Below, piece by piece: positions 1-8,271 of a stretch of DNA of 28,977 nt (positions within the stretch are counted from its first letter, which is position 1; each line of letters opens with the position of its first letter). Location of the stretch: contig JBKEBQ010000031.1 of NCBI GenBank assembly GCA_047973225.1, forward strand, positions 1 to 28,977. The letters run 5' to 3'. A model generated the notes under the pieces. It was given only the letters and a program-made list of their open reading frames with translations, did no database searches and was not told where the DNA came from. The position numbers were made by a program, and so were the translations under genes. This DNA is from JBKEBQ01 sp047973225 (GTDB taxonomy: Bacteria > Bacillota_I > Bacilli_A > Erysipelotrichales > Erysipelotrichaceae).

Positions 1-91
1 TGACCAAAGCAAAGCGAATAGAACCTAGTATATAACCAATTAGAATTGCCAATATAATTTGTAAATATAGGAAGGGGATGGTTGTGAACAT
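1..91 (-). CDS. plsY: Glycerol-3-phosphate acyltransferase PlsY, N-terminal fragment
   Basis: Only the first 30 codons are in the window; the rest lies beyond base 1. The ATG is the complement of 89-91 and follows a good ribosome binding site (AAGGAGT, complement of 98-104) at 6 nt. The fragment is one hydrophobic helix ending in GYILGSIRFALV, which matches the first membrane helix of PlsY, usually LAYLLGSIPFA. PlsY is an integral membrane enzyme that transfers the acyl group of acyl-phosphate to glycerol-3-phosphate, the first step of phospholipid synthesis. Support also comes from context: a divergent plsY next to parE-parC is a common arrangement in Firmicutes. The Arg in place of the usual Pro of GSIPFA is a small oddity. 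The call rests on 30 residues plus synteny. Confidence 0.72.
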   Translation of the reverse strand, partial: MFTTIPFLYLQIILAILIGYILGSIRFALV

Positions 92-120
92 AATTTTACT
101 CCTTGTAATTGAATATAGGT

Positions 121-129
121 ATTGTATCA
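121..129 (-). promoter_or_regulatory. Extended -10 promoter for plsY
   Basis: On the minus strand the sequence reads TGATACAAT, an extended -10 (TGn plus TACAAT), about 30 nt upstream of the plsY start codon. No good -35 is visible 17 bp further upstream. The placement with respect to the start codon and RBS is what supports it. Confidence 0.45.
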
Positions 130-170
130 TAATCGTCCTTGTTTCGTTATGATTTTTTAGCTTTTTCTAT

Positions 171-199
171 TTGTAAAGTAGAGGGTATTTTGTTAGAAT
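171..199 (+). promoter_or_regulatory. Sigma-A type promoter for parE-parC
   Basis: TTGTAA (171-176) and TAGAAT (194-199) are separated by exactly 17 bp. The predicted transcript start near 206 leaves a leader of about 28 nt before the parE ATG at 234. Confidence 0.6.
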
Positions 200-233
200 A
201 GGAAAGAATTAAAAGCGTGTGAGGAGTGAATGT

Positions 234-2156
234 ATGGCGGATAAAGCTTATGACAGCAGTAGTATTCAAATATTAGAAGGACTGGATGCAGTGCGAAAAC
301 GTCCTGGGATGTATATTGGTTCTACGGACCGTCGAGGGTTGCATCATTTGGTGTGGGAAATTGTGGATAACGCAATTGATGAAGCATTAAATGGTTATGG
401 AAATGAAATTGAAATTACCATCCAAAAAGATGGTTCTTTGTGTGTGGAAGATCATGGTCGAGGGATGCCGGTTGGAAAACACGCATCTGGCAAGTCATCC
501 TTAGAAGTTATTTTTACAATTTTACATGCAGGTGGAAAGTTCAGTGAAAGTGGCGGTTACAAGACAAGTGGTGGATTGCATGGAGTTGGAGCATCGGTTG
601 TCAATGCACTATCACAGTGGCTCACGGTAGAAGTTTGTCGTGATCATCATATATATCAAATGCAGTTTAGCGATGGCGGCAATAAGGTTACAAAATTAAA
701 AAAATTGGGCAATACGCGAAATACGGGGAGTAAAGTCATTTTTATGCCAAATGATCGCATCTTTTCAACAGTGGACTTTTCTTACTCACAAATTTGTGAA
801 CGTGCTAGAGAAAACGCATTCTTATTAAGAGGAATATCCATTACAGTGGGCGATGCGCGAAAAGATAAAAAAGAAACATTTTTATTTGAAAAGGGATTAG
901 AAGATTTCATGAATTACTTACACGATGGAAAACACGTATTTCATAATCCAATTTCTTTTAGTGGTACAAGCAGTAATGGAATTAGTGTAGACTGTGCTTT
1001 TCAGTACATTGATGAATATCAAGAAAATATGTTTAGCTTTGTGAATATGGTTCGCACCAAAGATGGAGGAACGCATGAAGTGGGGGCAAGAAGTGCTTTC
1101 ACAAAAGTATTTAACGAATATGCTAGAAGGAATGTCTTATTAAAAGAAAAGGATAAAAATTTTGAAGGTAATGATGTTAGAGAAGGTTTAACCGTGATTG
1201 TTTCCTTGGGAATTCCTGAGAGTTTATTGCAGTTTGAAGGACAAACAAAAGGAAAGCTAGGAACACCAGAAGCACGTACTGTTGTCGATACGATTATTAG
1301 TGAAAAATTAACCTTCTTTTTAGAAGAAAACAAAGAGTTGGCAACGACGTTAGTGAAGAAAATACAGCGTGCAGCAAATGCTAGAGAGGCGGCTCGTAAG
1401 GCAAGAAATGAAGCACGTAGTGGGAAAAACAAGAAAAAAAGTGACAAGATCTTATCCGGTAAACTCGCTAATGCACAAAGCAAGGATGCAAGAAAAAAAG
1501 AACTATATTTAGTTGAAGGGGATTCGGCTGGAGGTAGTGCAAAACAGGGTCGTGATTCTAAATATCAGGCAATCCTCCCCTTGCGTGGGAAAGTTTTAAA
1601 CACCGAAAAGGCGAGTATTGTAAATATTGAAAAAAATGAAGAATTAAACACCATTATTCATGCTTTGGGAGCAGGTGTTGGTGCCAATTTTAGCCTAGGT
1701 GATATCAACTATCATAAAGTTGTGATTATGACCGATGCGGATACTGATGGTGCGCATATTCAAGTATTATTGTTGACGTTCTTTTTTCGTTATATGCGAG
1801 AATTGGTGGAAAAAGGTCATATTTATATTGCTTTACCACCCTTATATAAACTTGAGAAAAACAAAGATATTGTCTATGTGTGGGATGAAAAAGAGTTGGA
1901 GAGCATTCGTGAAAAACATAAGGGATATGAGTTACAACGTTATAAAGGGCTAGGAGAGATGAATGCCGATCAGTTGTGGGATACGACTATGAATCCAGAA
2001 ACAAGAACCTTGATTCAAGTATCCATTGATGATGCGATGACAGCAGAGCGCAGAGTGAGTGTGTTGATGGGGGACAAAGCAGAACTTCGCCGCGAGTGGA
2101 TTGAAGAGAATGTTGCATTTACAATGGAAGATAATTTTTTAAGGGAGGTAAAGTAG
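234..2156 (+). CDS. parE: DNA topoisomerase IV subunit B (ParE)
   Basis: ATPase subunit of topoisomerase IV, which with ParC unlinks daughter chromosomes. From the ATG at 234 the protein has 640 residues, normal for the family. The GHKL ATPase domain shows EIVDNAIDEA (Mg-binding Asn about 46), DHGRGMP (about 73-79), GGLHGVGASVVNALS (about 111-125) and the QTKGKLG loop. The TOPRIM domain shows EGDSAGG (Glu about 428) and DADTDGAHIQ (Asp 501, 503, 505). GyrB proteins usually have DADVDGAHIR here, so the DADTDGAHIQ form points to ParE, as does parC directly downstream. An in-frame GTG at 219 is possible, but GAGGAG at 221-226 is correctly spaced (7 nt) for the ATG at 234 and would lie inside the longer reading. 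The stop codon directly abuts the parC start. Confidence 0.95.
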   Translation: MADKAYDSSSIQILEGLDAVRKRPGMYIGSTDRRGLHHLVWEIVDNAIDEALNGYGNEIEITIQKDGSLCVEDHGRGMPVGKHASGKSSLEVIFTILHAGGKFSESGGYKTSGGLHGVGASVVNALSQWLTVEVCRDHHIYQMQFSDGGNKVTKLKKLGNTRNTGSKVIFMPNDRIFSTVDFSYSQICERARENAFLLRGISITVGDARKDKKETFLFEKGLEDFMNYLHDGKHVFHNPISFSGTSSNGISVDCAFQYIDEYQENMFSFVNMVRTKDGGTHEVGARSAFTKVFNEYARRNVLLKEKDKNFEGNDVREGLTVIVSLGIPESLLQFEGQTKGKLGTPEARTVVDTIISEKLTFFLEENKELATTLVKKIQRAANAREAARKARNEARSGKNKKKSDKILSGKLANAQSKDARKKELYLVEGDSAGGSAKQGRDSKYQAILPLRGKVLNTEKASIVNIEKNEELNTIIHALGAGVGANFSLGDINYHKVVIMTDADTDGAHIQVLLLTFFFRYMRELVEKGHIYIALPPLYKLEKNKDIVYVWDEKELESIREKHKGYELQRYKGLGEMNADQLWDTTMNPETRTLIQVSIDDAMTAERRVSVLMGDKAELRREWIEENVAFTMEDNFLREVK

Positions 2157-4625
2157 ATGAGTCAAACAAAAGAACGTCTATTTGTTACGCCTTTAGAGGA
2201 TATTATGGGTGAGCGTTTTGGACGCTATTCAAAATACATCATTCAAGAACGGGCCTTGCCAGATGCGCGTGATGGTTTAAAACCAGTTCAAAGAAGAATT
2301 TTATATGCTATGAACAAAGAAGGGAACACTCATGATAAAAAATATCGAAAATCAGCAAAGTCGGTTGGGATTATTATGGGAAACTATCATCCCCATGGGG
2401 ATAGTAGTATTTATGATGCAATGGTGCGTCTTTCACAAGATTGGAAAAGTCGCACGCCACTTATAGATATGCAAGGAAACAATGGTTCTATTGACGATGA
2501 TCCTGCAGCGGCAATGCGTTATACAGAAGTTCGCTTATCCGCCATAGCGCAAATGTTGTTGCAAGACATTGAAAAGGAAACGGTTGTTTTTGCGCCAAAT
2601 TTTGATGATTCTGAATTAGAGCCAACCGTATTGCCCGCACGTTATCCTAATTTATTAACAAATGGAATTAGTGGAATTGCATCAGGGTATGCAACCAACA
2701 TTCCCCCACATAATTTAAATGAGGTTATTGATGCTTGTGTTTACCAAATACAAAATCCAAATGCTCGTCTTGATGAATTAATGGAATATATACAAGGTCC
2801 CGATTTTCCAACTGGCGGTATTGTACAAGGAATTGAAGGTATTCGTGAAGCCTTTATGAGTGGGAAAGGGCGGATTATAATCAAGGCCAAGGCAGATATT
2901 ATAGCAACTAAAACAATCCAGCAAATTGTCATTCATGAAATCCCCTATGATGTGGTGAAAAGCAACCTGGTGAAAAAGATGGATGAGATTCGTATCAATA
3001 AAGATATTGATGGGATTATCGATGTTCGTGATGAGAGTGATCGCAATGGGTTGCGGATTGTTGTTGATATTAAGCGAGATGTGGATGCCAATTTGATTTT
3101 GAATTATATGTATAAACATACTGATTTGCAGATATCATTTAACTATAATATTGTAGCAATTGTAAATCAAAGGCCAGAACAGTTAGGTTTAAAGGCCATG
3201 CTGCATGCGTTTATTGAGCATCGTACACAGGTGGTATTAAAACGCTCGGCATTTGCATATGATCGCAAAGAAAAACGTTGTCATATTTTAGAAGGTTTGA
3301 TTCAAAGTCTTTCTATTTTAGATGAGGTAATCGCCATCATTCGATCCGCAAAAGATAAAGCAGACGCAAAAGCAATGTTAATCCAAGCTTATCAGTTTAG
3401 TGAAGTTCAAGCGGAAGCAATTGTGAGCTTGCGTCTATACCGGCTAAGCAATACAGATGTTCGTGCTTTACGGGATGAATTTGCATTGCTGGTCAATGAA
3501 ATGGAGGAATTACAAGAAATTTTGAACAATAGATCTGCTTTGCGTCGGGTGATCATCAAAGAATTAAAAGAAGTCAAAAAGCATTTTATAACCCCGAGAA
3601 AAAGCAAGATAGAGGATAAAATCGAAGAAATTAAAATTGATAAAGTACAAATGATTGCCAATGATCGTTATATGTTAACACTTTCTAAAGATGCCTATGC
3701 AAAACGCGTATCTTTGCGTTCCTTTAGCGCCAGTGAAGGGCTTAGCGGAACGAAGGAAGGCGACCATTTGTTTGGTGAAGTAGAAGTGAACAATTTGGAT
3801 ATATTACTATTTTTCAGCAATTTGGGAACGTATGGATTTTTGCCTGTTTATGAATTGAATGAACATAAATGGAAAGATGTTGGTACGCATTTGAATACAA
3901 AGATAAAAATGAGTGGAGATGAAAAGCTGATCAATGCTTTTGTGGTATGTAATTTTAAACAAGAAGGATATATTGTCTCGCTTAGCAAACACGGAATGAT
4001 TAAAAAAACAGCAATTATCGATTATGAGGTTTCAAGAAATTCAAAGACGATGACATCCATGAAAATAGCAAAAGACGATCGGGTCATTGGAAGTTATCTG
4101 GCATATGAGGGAGACGATATTATTATTGTTACAAGAAATGGATTTTCTGTACGATATGAAGTATCACAAATTCCATCCAGTGCAACAAAATCAAAGGGTG
4201 TAAAAGCAATGAATTTGAATAAAGATGTTATTATTGGTGCAAGTATCATCAATAAATCGCAAGAACAAATTTTGTTGGTTTGTGAATCTGGAGTTATGAA
4301 ACGTTTAAAATGTGAAGATTTTGATTTGATGAATCGACCAGTAAAGGGGTCTTTGTTGCATAAACAAATCAAATCAAATCCTAATTATTTACGCTATGTA
4401 AGAAATGTCAGTGCTGCAGATCAATTATGTTTTGTTGATGAAGAAGTGCATCAAATTGCAGCAAAAGATGTTGCGATTATGGGAAAAGATGCCTCCTTTT
4501 CAAATGTAGAAACACTGCAAGATAACTTTTATATGCTAAAGAATATTAATATTATTGAAAATATTGCATTACAAGAAAAAGATGAAGAAGAAACAAGCTT
4601 TCAACAAAGTAGTTTTGCCATTTAA
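2157..4625 (+). CDS. parC: DNA topoisomerase IV subunit A (ParC)
   Basis: Breakage-reunion subunit of topoisomerase IV, 822 residues. The N-terminal winged-helix region contains the catalytic tyrosine in AAMRYTE (Tyr122), and the quinolone-determining region reads HPHGDSSIYDAM with Ser83 and Asp87. Both are the residues found in quinolone-susceptible relatives, so no target mutation is visible. A coiled-coil tower region covers about 340-490, and the C-terminal third looks like the beta-pinwheel DNA-wrapping domain. Its ATG follows the parE stop with no gap; the RBS GGGAGG (2143-2148) lies inside the end of parE, so the two subunits should be translationally coupled. The cluster ends at a strong terminator that begins at the stop codon. 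Confidence 0.95.
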   Translation: MSQTKERLFVTPLEDIMGERFGRYSKYIIQERALPDARDGLKPVQRRILYAMNKEGNTHDKKYRKSAKSVGIIMGNYHPHGDSSIYDAMVRLSQDWKSRTPLIDMQGNNGSIDDDPAAAMRYTEVRLSAIAQMLLQDIEKETVVFAPNFDDSELEPTVLPARYPNLLTNGISGIASGYATNIPPHNLNEVIDACVYQIQNPNARLDELMEYIQGPDFPTGGIVQGIEGIREAFMSGKGRIIIKAKADIIATKTIQQIVIHEIPYDVVKSNLVKKMDEIRINKDIDGIIDVRDESDRNGLRIVVDIKRDVDANLILNYMYKHTDLQISFNYNIVAIVNQRPEQLGLKAMLHAFIEHRTQVVLKRSAFAYDRKEKRCHILEGLIQSLSILDEVIAIIRSAKDKADAKAMLIQAYQFSEVQAEAIVSLRLYRLSNTDVRALRDEFALLVNEMEELQEILNNRSALRRVIIKELKEVKKHFITPRKSKIEDKIEEIKIDKVQMIANDRYMLTLSKDAYAKRVSLRSFSASEGLSGTKEGDHLFGEVEVNNLDILLFFSNLGTYGFLPVYELNEHKWKDVGTHLNTKIKMSGDEKLINAFVVCNFKQEGYIVSLSKHGMIKKTAIIDYEVSRNSKTMTSMKIAKDDRVIGSYLAYEGDDIIIVTRNGFSVRYEVSQIPSSATKSKGVKAMNLNKDVIIGASIINKSQEQILLVCESGVMKRLKCEDFDLMNRPVKGSLLHKQIKSNPNYLRYVRNVSAADQLCFVDEEVHQIAAKDVAIMGKDASFSNVETLQDNFYMLKNINIIENIALQEKDEEETSFQQSSFAI

Positions 4626-4650
4626 AGCCAATGCAGATTGGCTTTTTTGT
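4625..4650 (+). terminator. Rho-independent terminator after parC
   Basis: An 8-bp perfect stem AAGCCAAT/ATTGGCTT (4625-4632 with 4637-4644), a GCAG loop, and a run of T. It starts on the last base of the parC stop codon. Confidence 0.88.
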
Positions 4651-4700
4651 TATTAAAGTTATGCTTCTTATGATTAAAGATAGCAACATAAAGATAGTTT

Positions 4701-4709
4701 TGGTATAAT
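4701..4709 (+). promoter_or_regulatory. Extended -10 promoter placed directly before the methyltransferase ATG
   Basis: TGGTATAAT is a perfect extended -10. It ends only 6 nt before the ATG at 4716, so the predicted transcript start falls on or next to the start codon. No Shine-Dalgarno sequence is present and the -35 position is weak (TAGCAA). This predicts a leaderless mRNA. Confidence 0.6.
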
Positions 4710-4715
4710 ATTTTT

Positions 4716-5450
4716 ATGGAAATTACATCAACACAAAATGAAAAGGTAAAACTTTGGCATAAATATCATCAAAAGAAATATCGTGATCGTGACCATTGTT
4801 TTCTTGTGGAAGGAGAACATTTATTGGAAGAAGCGCTGAAAGCACAAGTGTTGCAAGTTCTACTGATTCGCAAACATAGTAAAATTCCCTTTGATTTTGG
4901 TGGAGAAATATATATTGTGAGCGATGCGGTTATGAATAAGTTATCCTTGCATGTTTCTAAAGTTTCCTATATGGGAGTTGTCCGCAAAACGAAGGTGATG
5001 GTAAAAAATCCAACACATATTTTATTGCTTGATGATGTACAAGATCCTGGGAATGTGGGAACATTGCTTCGCAGTGCGTATAGTTTTGGTTTTGATAGCG
5101 TTTATATGAGTGAAAAATGTGCAGATATATATAATGAAAAGGTTATTGCTTCTTCACAAGGTGCATTGTTTTATTTGCATATTGAACGTTTGTGTTTAAA
5201 AACTAAAATAGAAAGTTTAAAGGCAAACGATTTTTGTATATGTGCAACAGCTCTAATGGATGCAAAACCACTCAGTGTGTTTTCAAAGGAAAAAAAAATC
5301 GCGTTGATTTTAGGAAATGAAGGAAGTGGCGTTAATACTTCACTTATGAAAAAAAGCAATGCAAACATTAAAATTGAAACGATACGTTTTGAATCCTTGA
5401 ATGTAGCCATTGCGGGGAGTATTTGTATGTATTACTTTAGAAAGGAATAA
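4716..5450 (+). CDS. SpoU/TrmH-family RNA 2'-O-methyltransferase
   Basis: A 244-residue SPOUT methyltransferase that probably modifies a ribose of rRNA or tRNA with S-adenosylmethionine; the exact target cannot be read from sequence. The N-terminal substrate-binding part begins ITSTQNEKVK and contains FLVEGEHLLEEAL (about 29-41), typical of RlmB/TrmH relatives in Firmicutes. The knot domain carries the three family motifs: DPGNVGTLLRSAYSFG (about 110-125), ILGNEGSGV (about 198-206) and ESLNVAIAGSI (about 226-236). The start is fixed by this homology: the conserved N-terminus begins at the first codon. There is no ribosome binding site, and a -10 box sits 6 nt upstream. The corA-like gene follows 5 bp downstream, probably in the same transcript. 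Confidence 0.85.
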   Translation: MEITSTQNEKVKLWHKYHQKKYRDRDHCFLVEGEHLLEEALKAQVLQVLLIRKHSKIPFDFGGEIYIVSDAVMNKLSLHVSKVSYMGVVRKTKVMVKNPTHILLLDDVQDPGNVGTLLRSAYSFGFDSVYMSEKCADIYNEKVIASSQGALFYLHIERLCLKTKIESLKANDFCICATALMDAKPLSVFSKEKKIALILGNEGSGVNTSLMKKSNANIKIETIRFESLNVAIAGSICMYYFRKE

Positions 5451-5455
5451 GGCGT

Positions 5456-6337
5456 ATGTATGAAATAAAAAGAAATGGGATTAAGCTGACCAACGATATT
5501 GAGCATAATGGGTTGTTTTTATTGACGCATAATGAAATTGATGAAACAATAGGAAACTTAATCTATAATGGATATGCAAAGGTACTACAAAGCCATGTTA
5601 TTCGCCATGAGACACATTCCGACATTGATATTATTGCTTTTCCGCTTGTGGAAAGCAAAGAAGACACGATAACGCATGCTTTTATAAAAAAAAATAAAAT
5701 GTTTATTGTAGGTGATTATGATTTATTATTGGATATGTTTGAGGAAATGAATTTTGAACATATATCTTTAACAAAAGTAACAATTATGCAAAAAATGTTA
5801 CAAGAGTTTTCCAACTCCACTAACCGTAGAGTTGTTGAATTGGAAAGTCAAATTTTAGACTTGGAAGATGAAATTATATCCGATGTAGAAATTAGCGATG
5901 AAACACGGCGAATTTTGAAATTCAGAAGAATATTACTGGCCATGAAGCGCCAATATGATGAACTTATGGATGTCATGGATGCATTAGTGGAAAATGAGAA
6001 TAAACTTTTTGATGAGCACGCTATACGTCGGTTTGATATTTTACGCGATCGTTATGATCGTAACTATCGCTATATTCAATCACTTCTAGATTATTTAAAT
6101 GAAGTTCGTGAAGCATATCAATCGGCAGTGGATATTCGTCAAAATGATATCATGCGTTTATTTACCATTATCAGTGCGATTTTTTTGCCATTGACATTAT
6201 TGGCAGGATGGTACGGAATGAATTTTAAAAATATGCCAGAACTTGACTGGCGTTATGGATATTTAAGTGTTATTATCATTAGTGTTATAATTGTTGTGTT
6301 TTGTATTTATTATTTTAAGCGCAACAAGTGGTTTTAA
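5456..6337 (+). CDS. corA: CorA-family Mg2+/divalent cation channel
   Basis: A 293-residue CorA-type protein. The N-terminal two thirds is soluble and rich in charged helices (about 110-220), matching the cytoplasmic funnel that senses Mg2+. The C-terminus has two membrane helices (about 233-253 and 268-287) with the signature YGMN between them (GMN at 254-256) followed by the periplasmic loop FKNMPELDWRYGY. CorA pentamers let Mg2+, Co2+ or Ni2+ enter the cell; the MPEL loop is the usual form. The RBS AAAGGA (5441-5446) overlaps the end of the upstream methyltransferase gene, and the start ATG is 5 bp after its stop, so the two are co-transcribed. It is slightly shorter than the about 315 residues of characterised CorA proteins. 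Confidence 0.9.
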   Translation: MYEIKRNGIKLTNDIEHNGLFLLTHNEIDETIGNLIYNGYAKVLQSHVIRHETHSDIDIIAFPLVESKEDTITHAFIKKNKMFIVGDYDLLLDMFEEMNFEHISLTKVTIMQKMLQEFSNSTNRRVVELESQILDLEDEIISDVEISDETRRILKFRRILLAMKRQYDELMDVMDALVENENKLFDEHAIRRFDILRDRYDRNYRYIQSLLDYLNEVREAYQSAVDIRQNDIMRLFTIISAIFLPLTLLAGWYGMNFKNMPELDWRYGYLSVIIISVIIVVFCIYYFKRNKWF

Positions 6338-6361
6338 ATTTTCAAACAATAGGGGAATAGA

Positions 6362-6574
6362 ATGAAAAGAATATTAGTGGGTCTACGTAATTTTTGTATA
6401 TATGCAGGAATGATATTTTTTATTACCGGAATTGTTCTACAAATGATCCCTCGTTATTTGCTATACATCGAAGGATTGGCACGCTTGGGAAAAGGATATT
6501 TAATTTTATCCATGACGTTTTTTGCGGTTGTGATCGTCATACAACTATATTATTATCCACCAAAGAAGAAATAG
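6362..6574 (+). CDS. Small membrane protein of unknown function, two helices
   Basis: A 70-residue basic protein not recognised by family. It has a short positive N-terminus (MKRILVGLRN), a first membrane helix about 12-30, a connecting loop with Arg, Glu and Lys (about 31-44), a second helix about 45-63, and a KKK tail. The RBS-like AGGGGAA lies 7 nt before the ATG. It starts 24 bp after the corA-like gene and is probably co-transcribed. A reading in the +1 frame overlaps it (6394-6633), but that protein lacks coherent hydrophobic segments. Small two-helix proteins of this kind are common in Firmicutes; no function is claimed. Confidence 0.6.
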   Translation: MKRILVGLRNFCIYAGMIFFITGIVLQMIPRYLLYIEGLARLGKGYLILSMTFFAVVIVIQLYYYPPKKK

Positions 6575-6609
6575 GACACGCAAGTAAGTATCTTTTTTTT
6601 TGGAAAATA

Positions 6610-6618
6610 TGGTATAAT
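6610..6618 (+). promoter_or_regulatory. Extended -10 promoter for the ABC-F gene
   Basis: TGGTATAAT lies 31 nt before the ATG at 6649, leaving a leader of about 24 nt with the RBS AAGGGAG. No convincing -35 is seen (a T-run occupies that position). Confidence 0.55.
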
Positions 6619-6648
6619 ACATTGCATGTGTGAAGGGAGCGAAAAAAT

Positions 6649-8238
6649 ATGTTAAAAGTTATCAATTTGTCACTACACTTTGATGGAAAACCATTATTTG
6701 ATGATGTAAATATAAATTTTGCAAGAAATAATTGTTATGGAGTGATTGGTGCGAATGGAGCGGGGAAATCAACATTTTTAAAGTTGCTTTCCAAAGCCCT
6801 AGAGCCAACCAAAGGTTATGTGAGTATCGATAAGGGTGAACGATTATCGTTTTTGAAACAAGATCATTTTCAATTTGACGATAAACAAGTATTACAAACA
6901 GTGATTATGGGAAATGAGGCGTTGTATGGCATTATGCAAGAAAAAGATAACCTTTATGGGAAAAGTAACTTTAGTGAAGCGGATGGTATTCGTGCTGGGG
7001 AATTGGAAGAACAATTTGCAAATATGAATGGTTGGAATGCGGAAGCTGATGCTGCAGTCTTACTACAAGGGTTAGGCATTGCTAGTGGTATTCATGAAAT
7101 GTTGATGAGAGATTTAGAAGGAAATGATAAAATTAAAGTACTACTTGCACAAGCTTTGTTTGGGAATCCCGATATTTTACTCTTGGATGAGCCGACAAAC
7201 CATTTGGATATTGATGCTATACGTTGGTTAGAAGAATTTTTAATCAATTTGGATAGTACAGTGATTGTTGTATCGCATGATCGTCATTTTATCAATAAAA
7301 CATGCACGGTTATCGCTGATATTGATTATGGAAAAATTCAGCTGTTTGCTGGGAATTATGATTTTTGGTATGAATCTAGTCAATTGGTACAAAAACAATT
7401 GAAGGATGCCAATAAGAAAAAAGAAGATAAAATGAAAGAATTACAAGATTTCATTGATCGTTTTAGTGCTAATGCATCAAAGTCAAAGCAGGCAACTTCT
7501 CGTAAACAAGCCTTAAAAAAAATCACACTTGATGATATCAAAGCCAGTAATCGGCGGTATCCATTTGTGGATTTCAAGGCAAAACGCACACTCGGAAATG
7601 CAATTTTAACACTTGATGATTTGCATATCACTACAAGCGAAGGGTTGGTATCAAAACCGATTACGTTAACACTGGATAAAAAATATAATAAGATTGCACT
7701 TGTCGGTGAACAAGAACTTTTGAATTCTAGTTTTCTAAATGCAATTGTTGAAAAATATGAAGCTAACGATGATTATGTTCAGTGGGGAAGTAGTGTTCAA
7801 CTGGCATATTTCGAAAAGGATTTTGATAAAGAATTTACGAGCGATATGCGCATTGTGGATTGGCTAATGCAATATTCTAGTGAGAAAGATGAAACTTATG
7901 TACGAGGATTTTTAGGCAGAATGTTATTTTCTGGAGAAGATGCATTAAAAAAAGTGCGGGTGTTATCAGGAGGAGAAAAGGTTCGTTGTATGTTATCGAA
8001 AATGATGATTCAAGGTGCCAATGTTTTGATTTTCGATGATCCTAGTAATCATTTGGATATGGAATCGATTAGTGCATTAAACGAGGCACTGATCAAGTTT
8101 GATGGTATGATTATCTTCACATCTCATGATTATCAAATTTTGGATACGGTTGCCAACCGGATTCTTGCCTTTAACGAAGATTTGAAATGCATTGATTATT
8201 TAGGTACTTATGAGGAGTATTTAGATAAGAAAAAATAG
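6649..8238 (+). CDS. ABC-F family ATPase, YkpA/YbiT type, with one degenerate ATP site
   Basis: A 529-residue soluble protein with two nucleotide-binding domains and no membrane part, as in ABC-F proteins that act on the ribosome. The inter-domain linker has the YkpA-like ESSQLVQKQ and SANASKSKQATSRK segment. Domain 1 has a good Walker A GANGAGKST (34-42) and Walker B DEPTNHLD (Asp180, Glu181), but its signature reads LEGNDK (156-161) rather than LSGGEK. Domain 2 has a normal LSGGEK (439-444), but its P-loop reads GEQELLNSS (353-361), lacking the GxxGxGK(S/T) pattern, and its Walker B is DDPSNHLD (Asp464 in place of the catalytic Glu). Because sites form head-to-tail, site I (Walker A/B of domain 1 plus signature 2) is intact and site II is degenerate on both faces. 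The target (ribosome regulation versus antibiotic resistance) is unknown; it is unlike the resistance subgroups I know. Confidence 0.88.
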   Translation: MLKVINLSLHFDGKPLFDDVNINFARNNCYGVIGANGAGKSTFLKLLSKALEPTKGYVSIDKGERLSFLKQDHFQFDDKQVLQTVIMGNEALYGIMQEKDNLYGKSNFSEADGIRAGELEEQFANMNGWNAEADAAVLLQGLGIASGIHEMLMRDLEGNDKIKVLLAQALFGNPDILLLDEPTNHLDIDAIRWLEEFLINLDSTVIVVSHDRHFINKTCTVIADIDYGKIQLFAGNYDFWYESSQLVQKQLKDANKKKEDKMKELQDFIDRFSANASKSKQATSRKQALKKITLDDIKASNRRYPFVDFKAKRTLGNAILTLDDLHITTSEGLVSKPITLTLDKKYNKIALVGEQELLNSSFLNAIVEKYEANDDYVQWGSSVQLAYFEKDFDKEFTSDMRIVDWLMQYSSEKDETYVRGFLGRMLFSGEDALKKVRVLSGGEKVRCMLSKMMIQGANVLIFDDPSNHLDMESISALNEALIKFDGMIIFTSHDYQILDTVANRILAFNEDLKCIDYLGTYEEYLDKKK

Positions 8239-8247
8239 TTATATTAT

Positions 8248-8271
8248 AAAAAAAGGCAATTGCCTTTTTTA
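8248..8271. terminator. Bidirectional terminator between convergent genes
   Basis: A perfect palindrome centred between 8259 and 8260: an A-run, GGCAA/TTGCC, and a T-run. It can fold in RNA from either strand, each time followed by U's, and lies between the ABC-F gene (+) and the M42 peptidase gene (-). It overlaps the peptidase stop codon (8269-8271). The GC part of the stem is short. Confidence 0.7.

Noticed and set aside
1019..1483. 154-codon minus-strand reading inside parE
   Set aside because: Antisense of a conserved gene with composition typical of a shadow frame; no RBS or motif.
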